DNA of 20,715 nt. Source: Candidatus Uhrbacteria bacterium (GTDB taxonomy: Bacteria > Patescibacteriota > Patescibacteriia > UBA9934). The stretch lies in assembly GCA_030688135.1 (NCBI GenBank), contig JAUYIW010000003.1, positions 1 to 20,715 on the forward strand, written 5' to 3'. Below, one piece after another: positions 20,617 through 20,715 of the stretch. The notes beneath the pieces were generated by a model. The model had not been told where the DNA came from. It ran no database searches and saw nothing but the letters and a program-made list of their open reading frames with translations. Both the position numbers and the translations under genes were made by a program. Position 1 is the stretch's first letter. Each line of letters opens with the position of its first letter.

Positions 20617-20668
20617 TCTACCATCTCGAACCCGATTTAACTTTCTGCTGTCGGGTGAGAGATCTTTT
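20617..20668 (-). repeat. 52-nt structured repeat, copy B
   Basis: The inverse of copy A at 15874-15925 with 8 transitions. The hairpin pairs ATCTC-GA-ACCCGA with TCGGGT-GA-GAGAT around a 15-nt loop, so the changed bases keep pairing (ACCCGG/CCAGGT in A, ACCCGA/TCGGGT in B). Related pieces (CACCATCTCGAGG, GAGAGATC) continue to the window edge, so the element may be longer. Confidence 0.65.
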
Positions 20669-20715
20669 GAACCCCACCATCTCGAGGAGCTTGCGATCCA
20701 CGACGAGAGATCTTT

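Overview
The window looks like a chromosomal segment of a Patescibacteria (Candidate Phyla Radiation) bacterium. The evidence is compact genes, several promoters that place the start codon at or just after the likely transcription start (leaderless mRNAs), a short archaeal-type cytidylate kinase, a cysteine-rich TrbC/VirB2-like membrane protein and a diversity-generating retroelement (DGR), a class common in these bacteria. No ORF requires a recoded UGA. Taxonomy is inference; there is no rRNA gene in the window.

Layout. Bases 1-2800 are an accessory stretch: two visibly GC-richer genes of unknown function on the minus strand, separated by copies of a long palindromic repeat and followed by dense hairpins. 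Bases 2800-4800 hold a GIY-YIG protein, a tRNA-Ile(UAU)-like gene inside a long inverted repeat with a 41-bp duplicate of its 3' half, two small membrane-protein genes, tRNA-Val(GAC) and another small membrane protein. Bases 4830-7800 hold an unknown gene diverging from an rluD-family pseudouridine synthase, a cytidylate kinase and rplS (L19) with a long acidic N-terminus. Bases 7840-12500, minus strand, hold uvrA (with a palindromic element inserted in frame) and the cysteine-rich membrane protein.

Bases 12520-15400 are the most interesting part: a complete DGR. From right to left on the minus strand it has a target gene whose last ~42 codons are the variable repeat (VR), a template repeat (TR) and a reverse transcriptase (RT). 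The accessory gene avd sits between TR and RT on the opposite strand, diverging from RT across a 13-base C/G tract. VR and TR differ at 18 positions, and all 18 are adenines in the TR sense strand, the signature of DGR mutagenesis. VR also carries one extra codon. In outline, RT with Avd would copy TR RNA with errors at A, and the mutated cDNA would replace VR in the target gene.

Bases 15490-20570 return to core genes: secG, a membrane-anchored family-5 solute-binding protein, an unusual tRNA-Leu(CAG)-like gene interrupted in its T arm, ribonuclease J and a truncated GxxExxY gene. A 52-nt structured repeat occurs at 15.87 kb and, inverted, at 20.62 kb.
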